A stretch of DNA of 5,277 nt from contig JAJZOA010000169.1 of the NCBI GenBank assembly GCA_021852225.1, positions 1 through 5,277 on the forward strand, read 5' to 3'. Under the pieces are notes generated by a model. It was not told the origin of the DNA. It ran no database searches and saw nothing but the letters and a program-made list of their open reading frames with translations. The position numbers and the translations under genes are program-made. The DNA is from Planctomycetota bacterium (lineage in GTDB: Bacteria > Planctomycetota > Phycisphaerae > WQYP01). Shown here one piece after another: positions 1-5,277 of the stretch (positions within the stretch are counted from its first letter, which is position 1; every line of letters starts with the position of its first letter).

Positions 1-20
1 TTGCTCTACTATCTACTCTC

Positions 21-59
21 TCAAAACTCCTGCTCTATTTTTGCCTTTGGCAAAAAAAT
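21..59. repeat. AT-rich hairpin repeat, copy 1
   Basis: The copy begins with a TCAAAA-type lead, then CCTGCTCTATTTTT, and forms a perfect 8-bp inverted repeat, TTTTTGCC (38-45) with GGCAAAAA (49-56), around a 3-nt loop. It matches copy 2 at 222-266 in both lead and hairpin layout. The T-run lies in the 5' arm and the A-run in the 3' arm on either strand, so it lacks the trailing U-tract of an ordinary intrinsic terminator. It may belong to a dispersed intergenic repeat family; only two copies are visible here. Confidence 0.6.
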
Positions 60-221
60 GCTGGTTACCCGGCTCAGCCTTTCAGAGGCGAAGGCCATAA
101 TTGCTCCAAAATTGCTCTGGGATTAAAAGTAGAGAGTCGAAAGTAGACCGCAGGTGGCGCTGTCCTTGCGTGCGTCAGCAAGTCTTTTGTCCTGACCGTA
201 TGTGCTCTCCTGATATCCTGT

Positions 222-266
222 TCAAAAATCACCTGCTCTATTTTTTTGCCTGCGGGCGAAAAAATC
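222..266. repeat. AT-rich hairpin repeat, copy 2
   Basis: This is the second copy of the element at 21-59, with lead TCAAAAATCA followed by CCTGCTCTATTTTTTT. The hairpin pairs 240-250 with 255-265, giving 11 bp that include one T:G pair, and closes on a TGCG loop flanked by C and G. As plus-strand RNA this would be a C(UNCG)G-type tetraloop; on the minus strand the wobble becomes a C:A mismatch. Arm length, loop and inner sequence differ from copy 1 while pairing is largely kept, so the fold rather than the exact sequence may be under selection. That last point is inference from two copies. Confidence 0.6.
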
Positions 267-307
267 GGAGAATCGGAATTTGAATTTCAGAAAGCCACCG
301 TTATGCG

Positions 308-338
308 AAAAAAAAGCCACCGCACGCGCGATGGCTTT
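308..338 (-). terminator. Intrinsic terminator of the PEP-CTERM gene
   Basis: On the minus strand, about 32 nt past the TAA stop at 371-373, the sequence folds as AAAGCCATCGC, loop GCGT, GCGGTGGCTTT, and runs on into T residues. The stem is 11 bp with one T:G pair, the core is GC-rich, and the 3' side gives eight consecutive T (positions 315 down to 308). This is the canonical Rho-independent layout for minus-strand transcription. The flanking A-run on the other arm could also give weak termination of plus-strand transcripts. Confidence 0.88.
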
Positions 339-370
339 CAAACAGGTAAAACTGGGTTGCGCGCTTCGCG

Positions 371-2161
371 TTACCGGGTGGCCATGCGGCGACGTCGCAG
401 AAGCAGGGGCAGTCCGCCTGCACATAGGAGTGCGACGCTGACAGGTTCCGGGACTTCAGTAATTGCAAATGACGGACTGGCTAAGGAATTTGTTGCGGGT
501 ACGAAGGTCAATTGGCTGATCTGCGTGCCCCAGCTTGCCGCTCCGTTGGCATATTCCGCAAAACTGTAGAAAACTCCAGCGTTGTTGGGGTCGGCGACAG
601 TCGCACTGTAATCACCCCAGCGATTCAGATTGTCCTGAGTATCAAGCAGATAATAATCGGTAGTGCTTGCCTTCAACGTTTGCGGTGTTCCGAAGGTAAT
701 GGTATTGGTAGAGGAATTGTAGGTGCCGGCCACGGCGCGAATGGCGACAAACTGTCCATTGGCTGTGCCGCTTTCATTGAAAGACAGCACAAGTTGTCCG
801 CTGCTGTTGATCGCCAGCGATCCGTACGCCAAGGATTCAGACGGATTGGCGGTGTCCGTGAAAATCTGGTCCACAACGGGCTTGTTATTGCCGGCCGCAA
901 CGGCAAACACGCGCAATCCGTCTACTACCGTGTTATTTGGACCGGCAATACCAATGGTCTGAACTCCCCAGATCAGAGGTGTGCCGTTTATGCTTACAAG
1001 GTTGAGGCTCGATGAAAGTCGATTGTCGCCGCCATCAATCGTGTGGGCGGTTCCGGGCTGACCGAGCTGCTGCACCGTCTGGCCAACTTCATTGAAGGTC
1101 GTGTAAGTCGCCGCCGATACTGTGGGGGTATTATTTAGGGTGGTAATTGTGGTCTGCTGCACGCCGGAATAGCCGCCGTTTCCCAGCACGTAGGCCGTGC
1201 CTGGCGTGGTGGTGCCGGTGGACATATCGTTGACCGCATTCGGCGTAAAGCCGTAAGTGGTCGGATTTAAATCGTACGAGGGTGCAAGCCCGGTGGTGGT
1301 GGGCGTAGTAGCCAAAAGCGCCGTTTTGGGAATGGAAATGATCGTGATGCCGGCACCGGCGCTGGCCACATCATTACCGGATCCTGCCGGATAAAGATTT
1401 GCCCCAATTGTCACATAGCCAGGAGAAACGCCGAGTGTCGGGAAATCGGCGAAATAACCGCTGCCGCTGGCGGCTTTCGCGCCCGGAGCCTTGGCGCCAG
1501 TACCATGAGCGGGGCTTGCGCCCACAGTGCCCTGCCAAGCACCAGTGGTGTTGATTGTCCCATTCCACGTGCCGGTGCCTCCGCCATAGGTTGTTCCCTG
1601 CCAAGTGCCCGGTCCGGTATAACCGCCGCCCGCATTCGGCAGCGAACCTGGAATCGAAAATGCGGTCCAACCCTGAGTTGGATTCGATGTTTTAGATACC
1701 GCCAAAAGAATATCGTTGGCGTAGCCCGAGGCACTGAAGCTGTCTTCCGTTGCGAACCAACGTTGTGAATTTGAGTCGTAGACAAGCCGCGGATCAAACG
1801 GCACGTTGGAAGCCCCAATGGTAATGCCCGCATTCGTCCAGAATGCGGAATCAGTCATTTGAGAGACCAGACTTGGCGTGGTGGTGGTATTGGTGGTGGT
1901 CAAACTCCACATGCCGACATAGCCGTTAATGATTTGCATGGCATAATTGGCCCCTGCACTGCCACCGACGGCACCCGCCATATCCGGCGGAAAATCCTGG
2001 ACCTGCACGTAGTTGGCGCTTCCGGCTGCTCCGTTTGGGCCATACGATCCACCCGCGAACGTGGCACCCACTGTCAAAGAAGCCGGCGTAGCGCCAAGAC
2101 TTAGCGAAGCTGTTAAACCCAAGGCCGAGGAAATCGCCAATGGACCGAGAATCTTACGCAT
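371..2161 (-). CDS. Secreted PEP-CTERM protein with sialidase/propeller-like repeats
   Basis: The product is a 596-residue exported protein of unknown exact function. Residues 1-24 form a signal peptide (basic MRK start, hydrophobic core, SLGA-type cleavage region). The C-terminus holds a PEP-CTERM sorting signal: VPEP at 570-573, a hydrophobic segment around 574-588, then RRRR at 589-592. In known systems an exosortase recognises this tail and directs the protein to the cell surface or extracellular matrix; no exosortase is in the window. The middle resembles a common bacterial extracellular family with beta-propeller or BNR/sialidase-like character: PPDMAGAVG (58-66), FDPRLVYDSNSQRWF (122-136), LLAVSKTSNPT (152-162), FADFPTLGVSPGYV (237-250) and WGDYSATVADPNN (515-527). 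No catalytic set can be assigned, so enzyme activity is not claimed. A Gly/Thr/Trp-rich insertion occupies about 178-236. The ATG start is supported by AGGAG 7 nt upstream, and a strong terminator follows. Confidence 0.88.
   Translation of the reverse strand: MRKILGPLAISSALGLTASLSLGATPASLTVGATFAGGSYGPNGAAGSANYVQVQDFPPDMAGAVGGSAGANYAMQIINGYVGMWSLTTTNTTTTPSLVSQMTDSAFWTNAGITIGASNVPFDPRLVYDSNSQRWFATEDSFSASGYANDILLAVSKTSNPTQGWTAFSIPGSLPNAGGGYTGPGTWQGTTYGGGTGTWNGTINTTGAWQGTVGASPAHGTGAKAPGAKAASGSGYFADFPTLGVSPGYVTIGANLYPAGSGNDVASAGAGITIISIPKTALLATTPTTTGLAPSYDLNPTTYGFTPNAVNDMSTGTTTPGTAYVLGNGGYSGVQQTTITTLNNTPTVSAATYTTFNEVGQTVQQLGQPGTAHTIDGGDNRLSSSLNLVSINGTPLIWGVQTIGIAGPNNTVVDGLRVFAVAAGNNKPVVDQIFTDTANPSESLAYGSLAINSSGQLVLSFNESGTANGQFVAIRAVAGTYNSSTNTITFGTPQTLKASTTDYYLLDTQDNLNRWGDYSATVADPNNAGVFYSFAEYANGAASWGTQISQLTFVPATNSLASPSFAITEVPEPVSVALLCAGGLPLLLRRRRMATR
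1528..1606 (-). repeat. In-gene W-x-G-T repeats in the PEP-CTERM protein
   Basis: Three in-frame copies of a short unit encode TWQGT, TWNGT and AWQGT, with tryptophans at residues 187, 199 and 209 (codons at 1601-1603, 1565-1567 and 1535-1537). Spacing is 36 and 30 bp. The DNA is also alike between copies 1 and 3 (plus-strand CCCTGCCAAG at 1596-1605 and 1530-1539), which suggests recent internal duplication. The repeats are followed by an Ala/Gly/Lys linker (GAKAPGAKA) before the conserved FADFPTLG segment, so they look like an added low-complexity loop rather than part of the core fold. Confidence 0.65.
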
Positions 2162-2168
2162 GATCGGA

Positions 2169-2173
2169 CTCCT
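2169..2173 (-). promoter_or_regulatory. Ribosome binding site of the PEP-CTERM gene
   Basis: AGGAG on the minus strand lies 7 nt before the ATG at 2161-2159. It is a near-ideal Shine-Dalgarno match at good spacing and fixes the start codon used here. Confidence 0.8.
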
Positions 2174-2208
2174 GAAACCGCCTTGGAATGAAAATAAACT
2201 CCGTGCGC

Positions 2209-2237
2209 TTTATCGGGCGCGATATTAAAACAGTCAA
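2209..2237 (-). promoter_or_regulatory. Candidate proximal promoter of the PEP-CTERM gene
   Basis: On the minus strand TTGACT (2237-2232) is followed after 17 nt by GATAAA (2214-2209). These match the sigma-70 -35 box at 5 of 6 and the -10 box at 4 of 6 positions, with ideal spacing. Transcription would start near 2202 and give a leader of about 40 nt. This is a prediction by consensus only; phylum-specific promoter rules may differ. Confidence 0.45.
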
Positions 2238-2249
2238 CCTTCGTCGGGC

Positions 2250-2267
2250 ATTTTGCAAGCGCAAAAT
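2250..2267. promoter_or_regulatory. 18-bp dyad ATTTTGC-N4-GCAAAAT, possible operator
   Basis: The arms ATTTTGC (2250-2256) and GCAAAAT (2261-2267) are perfect 7-bp inverted repeats around a 4-bp centre. The site sits 12 bp upstream of the proximal -35 box and downstream of the distal promoter. It could therefore be a protein binding site, or a hairpin in the leader of the longer transcript. No regulator is encoded in the window. Confidence 0.4.
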
Positions 2268-2280
2268 ACCTCTACCCGCC

Positions 2281-2298
2281 ATTCTTAACGTGAAGAAT
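2281..2298. promoter_or_regulatory. 18-bp near-perfect palindrome over a -10 box
   Basis: ATTCTTAACGTGAAGAAT is palindromic at 16 of 18 positions, with an ACGT centre. It covers most of the candidate distal -10 box at 2294-2299. The position is typical of a repressor operator that would block RNA polymerase. The dimensions fit a dimeric helix-turn-helix regulator, but none can be named. Confidence 0.42.
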
Positions 2299-2321
2299 AT
2301 CGCGCACGCCGGGAATGTCAA
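2294..2321 (-). promoter_or_regulatory. Candidate distal promoter of the PEP-CTERM gene
   Basis: A perfect TTGACA -35 box (2321-2316, minus strand) is followed after 16 nt by TATTCT (2299-2294), which matches the -10 consensus at 4 of 6. Transcription would start near 2287 and give a leader of about 125 nt containing the 2250-2267 dyad. The -10 box is overlapped by a palindrome, which hints at regulation. Prediction by consensus only. Confidence 0.45.
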
Positions 2322-2332
2322 CCATAAATTTG

Positions 2333-2498
2333 CCATGGCCCGTGCCCGCAGGCATGGATTCAAATGGGCCATGGGCGGCGTCGCACCACCTTTAATGAGC
2401 TTACGAATTGGTCTTTCACCTCCGCCGCCTTGCATTTGGCCGGTTTGCGGCCAATCAATCAGCAATTCCGGCCCGACCTGGCATTTTTAGCCGGGTCG
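2333..2498. other. Block of adjacent helices, candidate structured RNA or leader
   Basis: Four inverted repeats lie side by side in non-coding DNA. CCATGGCCC (2333-2341) pairs with GGGCCATGG (2366-2374) and encloses a small hairpin, TGCC (2343-2346) with GGCA (2351-2354). GGCGGCG (2374-2380) pairs with CGCCGCC (2423-2429). TTGGCCG (2436-2442) pairs with CGGCCAA (2448-2454). CGACCTGGC (2474-2482) pairs with GCCGGGTCG (2490-2498) with one T:G pair. None is followed by a T-run, so they are not ordinary terminators. Strand is unclear: the small hairpin makes a C(UGCG)G tetraloop only on the minus strand, while the last helix pairs fully only on the plus strand. I recognise no known RNA family. 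Open frames here look spurious. Confidence 0.4.
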
Positions 2499-2555
2499 AG
2501 GTACGTCATTTTCTTGGGATTTAAGCTACAGCCCCCGGGTTGCCCACATTCCAAT

Positions 2556-2615
2556 GCCTGTCTACGCCTTCCGCGGCCTGCACGCTCAGGCAGTCAGACA
2601 GCCCACCAGACAGGC
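2556..2615. other. Inverted repeat just past the inositol synthase stop
   Basis: GCCTGTCT (2556-2563) and AGACAGGC (2608-2615) are perfect 8-bp inverted repeats beginning 6 nt after the synthase stop codon. Between them are a 5-bp hairpin GCCTG (2576-2580) with CAGGC (2587-2591) and a direct repeat CAGACAG (2595-2601 and 2607-2613). This could end or stabilise the synthase transcript, but there is no T-run on the minus strand, so an intrinsic terminator is not supported. Confidence 0.35.
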
Positions 2616-2620
2616 CGACG

Positions 2621-3736
2621 CTATCCTGCGGCACTGATCCAGGCGTCCATTTCGGCGGCTGCATCCTGATCTGTCATCTGTTCAGGTGGATGCTTCATCA
2701 GTGCCGCGCAAATCGGCTTAAGCACGCCGCCTTCACCGCGATTTTGGGCCAGCCACGCACAGCGGACCGCATCCACCACAATCCCTGCGCTGTTGGGCGA
2801 ATCTTCCACGGAAAGCTTCAGGTCCAATTCCATCGGCAGGCCGCCAAAGCCGCGGGCATTCATCCGAATATAACAGACTTTGTTGTCATGCAGGAACGGA
2901 ACGTAATCCGACGGGCCAATATGAATATTTTCCGCCTTCATGCCGCCGCGCACCTGACTGGTCACCGCCTCGGTCTTGCTGGTTTTTTTGCTGACCAGCC
3001 GCCCGCGTTCCAGCATATTTTGAAAATCATTGTTTCCACCCACATTTAACTGGTAACTTGTATCCACGGTGATGCCGCGCTGCTGGGCGATCATCATCAG
3101 TTGCCGGTGAACAATGGTGGCCCCGAATTGCGATTTTACATCGTCCCCCACCAGCGGCAGTCCCGCATGGGCAAAACGCTGCGCCCAGGTGGACTGGCTA
3201 GCAATAAAGACCGGAATACAGTTGACCATTCCGATGCCAGCCAGTAAACAGGCCTCGGCATACAGCTCTGTTGCCTGTTGCGATCCCACCGGCAGGTAAT
3301 TGACCAGCACGTTGGCGCGGCTGGCGGTCAGAATATCCACCACTTGTGCCAACGTTCCGGTGGTGGCTGACGCGGCTACCGCCACATGTTGTGGATTGTG
3401 TTCATTTCGTAAGTGATCCGCCACGCCATCACTCAGCGGGCCGGCGTGAACCAGTGCGCCGCTGTCTTCCGGTTCCGATTCAAAAATGCGACTGTTGTTC
3501 GGTGCCGCGAAAATCGCATGCGCCACGCGCTGGCCTATCTTGCGGCTGTCTACGTCAAACGCGCAGGCAATTTCAATATCACCGACTTCCACGCCTCCTA
3601 TGTGCGGGTGCATCAGGCCGACGGTTTGGCCGCTGCGGCGATAATAGCTCAGCCCCTGTACCAGCGTTGAGGCGCAGTTGCCCAGTCCGACGATGGCAAT
3701 TCGAGGATTAGTGGATGACTTGTTCATGGTGTTCAT
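2621..3736 (-). CDS. ino1: Inositol-3-phosphate synthase
   Basis: This enzyme converts D-glucose 6-phosphate to 1D-myo-inositol 3-phosphate using bound NAD (EC 5.5.1.4) in the cytoplasm. It is the first committed step to inositol, inositol phospholipids and inositol-based solutes. The 371-residue length fits the compact bacterial and archaeal form rather than the longer eukaryotic one. Visible features are an N-terminal Rossmann motif IAIVGLGNCAS (13-23), an acidic AFDVD at 59-63 after the second strand, NYLPVGSQQATE (146-157), the family block GDDVKSQFGATIVHR (197-211), LNVGGNNDFQNM (230-241), lysines in KKTSKTEAV (250-258), HIGPSDYVPFL (272-282) and DLKLSVEDSPNSAG (305-318). No frameshift or missing block is seen. 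I chose the first ATG (3736); a second ATG at 3727 is possible. The porin gene lies 238 bp upstream in the same direction, so co-transcription is possible but unproven. Confidence 0.93.
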   Translation of the reverse strand: MNTMNKSSTNPRIAIVGLGNCASTLVQGLSYYRRSGQTVGLMHPHIGGVEVGDIEIACAFDVDSRKIGQRVAHAIFAAPNNSRIFESEPEDSGALVHAGPLSDGVADHLRNEHNPQHVAVAASATTGTLAQVVDILTASRANVLVNYLPVGSQQATELYAEACLLAGIGMVNCIPVFIASQSTWAQRFAHAGLPLVGDDVKSQFGATIVHRQLMMIAQQRGITVDTSYQLNVGGNNDFQNMLERGRLVSKKTSKTEAVTSQVRGGMKAENIHIGPSDYVPFLHDNKVCYIRMNARGFGGLPMELDLKLSVEDSPNSAGIVVDAVRCAWLAQNRGEGGVLKPICAALMKHPPEQMTDQDAAAEMDAWISAAG

Positions 3737-3740
3737 ATTT

Positions 3741-3744
3741 CTCC
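3741..3744 (-). promoter_or_regulatory. Ribosome binding site of the inositol synthase
   Basis: GGAG on the minus strand lies 4 nt before the ATG at 3736 and 13 nt before the alternative ATG at 3727. The first spacing is short but workable and the second is long, so the upstream start is preferred. Confidence 0.55.
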
Positions 3745-3932
3745 GCGCTGATCAATACGGTTTCAGAAGCATATCTGCAACCGAGACTTAATAATATCCG
3801 CGTCTCTACGGAAAGTACCGTTTGGTGCGTCGCCGTGGTTCGTCGTCACAGGCCTGATTTCGGTGACCGGGCAGGGTAAGGTCGGGCGAAACCGCAAACA
3901 ACGTGGCTCGGTCAGCTTTGTGGCGAAATCAT

Positions 3933-3942
3933 ATTGTACAAT
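3933..3942. promoter_or_regulatory. 10-bp palindrome ATTGTACAAT in the porin-synthase gap
   Basis: A perfect 10-bp palindrome lies 33 bp past the porin stop, in the 238-bp gap before the synthase. On the minus strand it contains TACAAT, which matches a -10 box at 5 of 6, but no matching -35 box sits at 16-18 bp. A second -10-like TATTAT occurs at 3796-3791, also without a good -35. The gap shows no clear intrinsic terminator. The synthase may have its own promoter here or be read from the porin transcript. Confidence 0.3.
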
Positions 3943-3974
3943 TTTCGATATACCCATTATCTGACCTTCAAGCC

Positions 3975-5277
3975 CTAAAAATTCACATTTACTCTGATCA
4001 TCGCAATCAGCCCATTGGGGTATACGCCGCCACCGGTATTGGCGAAGTATTGAACATCTGGTTGCAACACAATGCCGCGCCCCAGTGCAAAGGCATAAAA
4101 TGCCTCGAACACCATTTCATAGGGTTCAGGTGTCTGCGCCCGGGAACTTAAATGTGCCCAATCCAGTCCCAGGCCGAACTGGTCGTTGCGGCGGCCAGGA
4201 ATCAGACCGGTTGCCAGCAGGCCAGACTGAATGGAAGCATCAATTTCGCTGACACGTGGATCGTTGCCCGTCATATTGCAAAATGCCGCCAGTCTGTGGA
4301 CGGCATGCGTCGTTTGCCAAAGGGTTTGATCAATAAACATATAGCCGCCACCCGCATCGGTTTGCGTGCCGCCGCTAAGCGTGGAAAAATGTCCCGTTCT
4401 AAAAAAGCCGCCGATGGCGATGGTGCCCGGCTGACGGGATGCAAGTTGATAATTCTGGTCCAGTTCAGCGGTAAAAAAAGCCCCCACCGGCTGATTGACC
4501 GGTTCGATTGCATTTAAAAAGGAATCGAAAGCGGTGGGATGAAACCGACCATCATAAAATATGCCCGCCATGAGCGTGGTTTGCGGTGTGATCTGATAAA
4601 TGCTTGCCAGTCCTGGCGCGGAAAAAGCCGGGGCGGGCTGCAGAAACAGTGGTGCATCTTCAGCCGAAGGATTCACAAAAATCGCGGCATCCGCTGGAAT
4701 GTCGAAAATGGCATTGGCATCCATGGTGCCTGCACGCAACTTCCAATTGCCGTGCAGCCATGCCTGTTGATAGTACAATTCATACAACTGCGTGGCCGGC
4801 GGGTTATAATCAATAAGACTGTATCCCTGAATAGAGCCAAGCTGCTGGTTATTGCCATTGGGGCCAAAATGAAATCGCACGCTCGCCACAAGCTTTCCAC
4901 CGCGCCAGCCAAATAGTGGATCGGTATTCAGTTTCATTTCCAGATCAAGAAGCGATCGATTAATGGTTTTCCGCGTGCTAATTCCCCCCATTAGATTCCA
5001 ACTGGTGTCGTTCAGATAAAAGCCGCCAATCTGGATGCCATGACTTGTCAATACTTTACGATATCCAAGAAGGCCGCCTTCCAAAGTGTCATCGTAGCTG
5101 CCGGCGGACGGTTCAGTCCCGCTGGCAGCTGCTGGCTTTGTGGCTGCTCTGACGACAGTTGCCGCCGCAACGGGCGCAGGTGGGATACGCCCCGGCGCTG
5201 CAGGTGCAAAAGTTGCATCAGCCATGCACCTGCTGGTCAGCAACAGGACCGCCAGCGGGAAATGCGCGCGGAATCTG
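3975..5277 (-). CDS. OprB-type carbohydrate porin, 5' end outside window
   Basis: This is an outer-membrane beta-barrel of the carbohydrate-selective OprB family, expected to pass sugars or other small solutes across the outer membrane. The frame stays open to the right edge. The visible N-terminal codons read as a signal peptide (RFRAHFPLAVLLLTSRCMADA, about 21 residues in total, with an Ala-Asp-Ala cleavage site), so the true start lies outside. A TTG at 5243 and an ATG at 5225 fall inside or at the end of this signal and are unlikely starts. An Ala/Pro-rich linker (visible residues 22-60) leads to the barrel: GGLLGYRKVL, alternating strands such as GIQIGGFYLND, the YELYYQQAWLHGNWKLRAGTMDAN block typical of the family shown here in part (YELYYQQAW), and a final strand MIRVNVNF ending in Phe, the usual signal for barrel assembly. 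Substrate cannot be told from sequence. No clear terminator follows. Confidence 0.85.
   Translation of the reverse strand, partial: RFRAHFPLAVLLLTSRCMADATFAPAAPGRIPPAPVAAATVVRAATKPAAASGTEPSAGSYDDTLEGGLLGYRKVLTSHGIQIGGFYLNDTSWNLMGGISTRKTINRSLLDLEMKLNTDPLFGWRGGKLVASVRFHFGPNGNNQQLGSIQGYSLIDYNPPATQLYELYYQQAWLHGNWKLRAGTMDANAIFDIPADAAIFVNPSAEDAPLFLQPAPAFSAPGLASIYQITPQTTLMAGIFYDGRFHPTAFDSFLNAIEPVNQPVGAFFTAELDQNYQLASRQPGTIAIGGFFRTGHFSTLSGGTQTDAGGGYMFIDQTLWQTTHAVHRLAAFCNMTGNDPRVSEIDASIQSGLLATGLIPGRRNDQFGLGLDWAHLSSRAQTPEPYEMVFEAFYAFALGRGIVLQPDVQYFANTGGGVYPNGLIAMIRVNVNF

Larger units (their letters stand above)
1..307. other. Non-coding left flank with repeats, no gene seen
   Basis: This stretch lies beyond the terminator of the PEP-CTERM gene. 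Short open frames cross it on both strands, but none has a convincing ribosome binding site, a recognisable domain or protein-like composition, so I call no gene. Its content is two copies of an AT-rich hairpin repeat (listed separately), purine-rich low-complexity patches near 128-149 (AGTAGAGAG and GAAAGTAGA), and a repeated TTGCTC word at 1, 101 and 113. A small GC-rich imperfect dyad (GCCTT...AAGGC) sits around 78-96. The neighbouring gene to the left is outside the window. Confidence 0.6.

Overview
The window carries three genes, all read from the minus strand. In transcription order they are an outer-membrane porin of the OprB type (right edge, 5' end cut off by the window), an inositol-3-phosphate synthase, and a secreted PEP-CTERM protein with a probable beta-propeller fold. 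An OprB-type porin and a protein with a Val-Pro-Glu-Pro / hydrophobic / poly-Arg tail point to a diderm bacterium with an exosortase system. The tail style, moderate GC and large intergenic spaces suggest Planctomycetota (Phycisphaerae-like) or a related PVC-group bacterium. This placement is inferred from protein style only; no marker gene is present.

Layout from left to right: 1-307 is non-coding and holds two copies of an AT-rich hairpin repeat about 200 bp apart. A strong intrinsic terminator (308-338) closes the PEP-CTERM gene (371-2161). The 459-bp gap 2162-2620 is unusually rich in dyad symmetry. It has two promoter-like sequences and two 18-bp palindromic sites near the PEP-CTERM gene, and a run of four adjacent helices at 2333-2498 that may be a structured RNA or leader. 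The inositol-3-phosphate synthase gene follows (2621-3736), then a 238-bp gap with a 10-bp palindrome, then the porin gene (3975 to the right edge).

The three genes share an orientation but are widely spaced, so they are probably separate or loosely coupled transcription units rather than a tight operon. The porin and the PEP-CTERM protein act at the cell envelope or outside it. The synthase makes inositol phosphate in the cytoplasm, a possible precursor for inositol lipids or solutes. No functional link among the three can be shown from this window.

I found no CRISPR array, transposase, tRNA, rRNA or recognisable defence system. The most unusual material is the structured non-coding DNA between the synthase and PEP-CTERM genes, and the paired hairpin repeats at the left edge.
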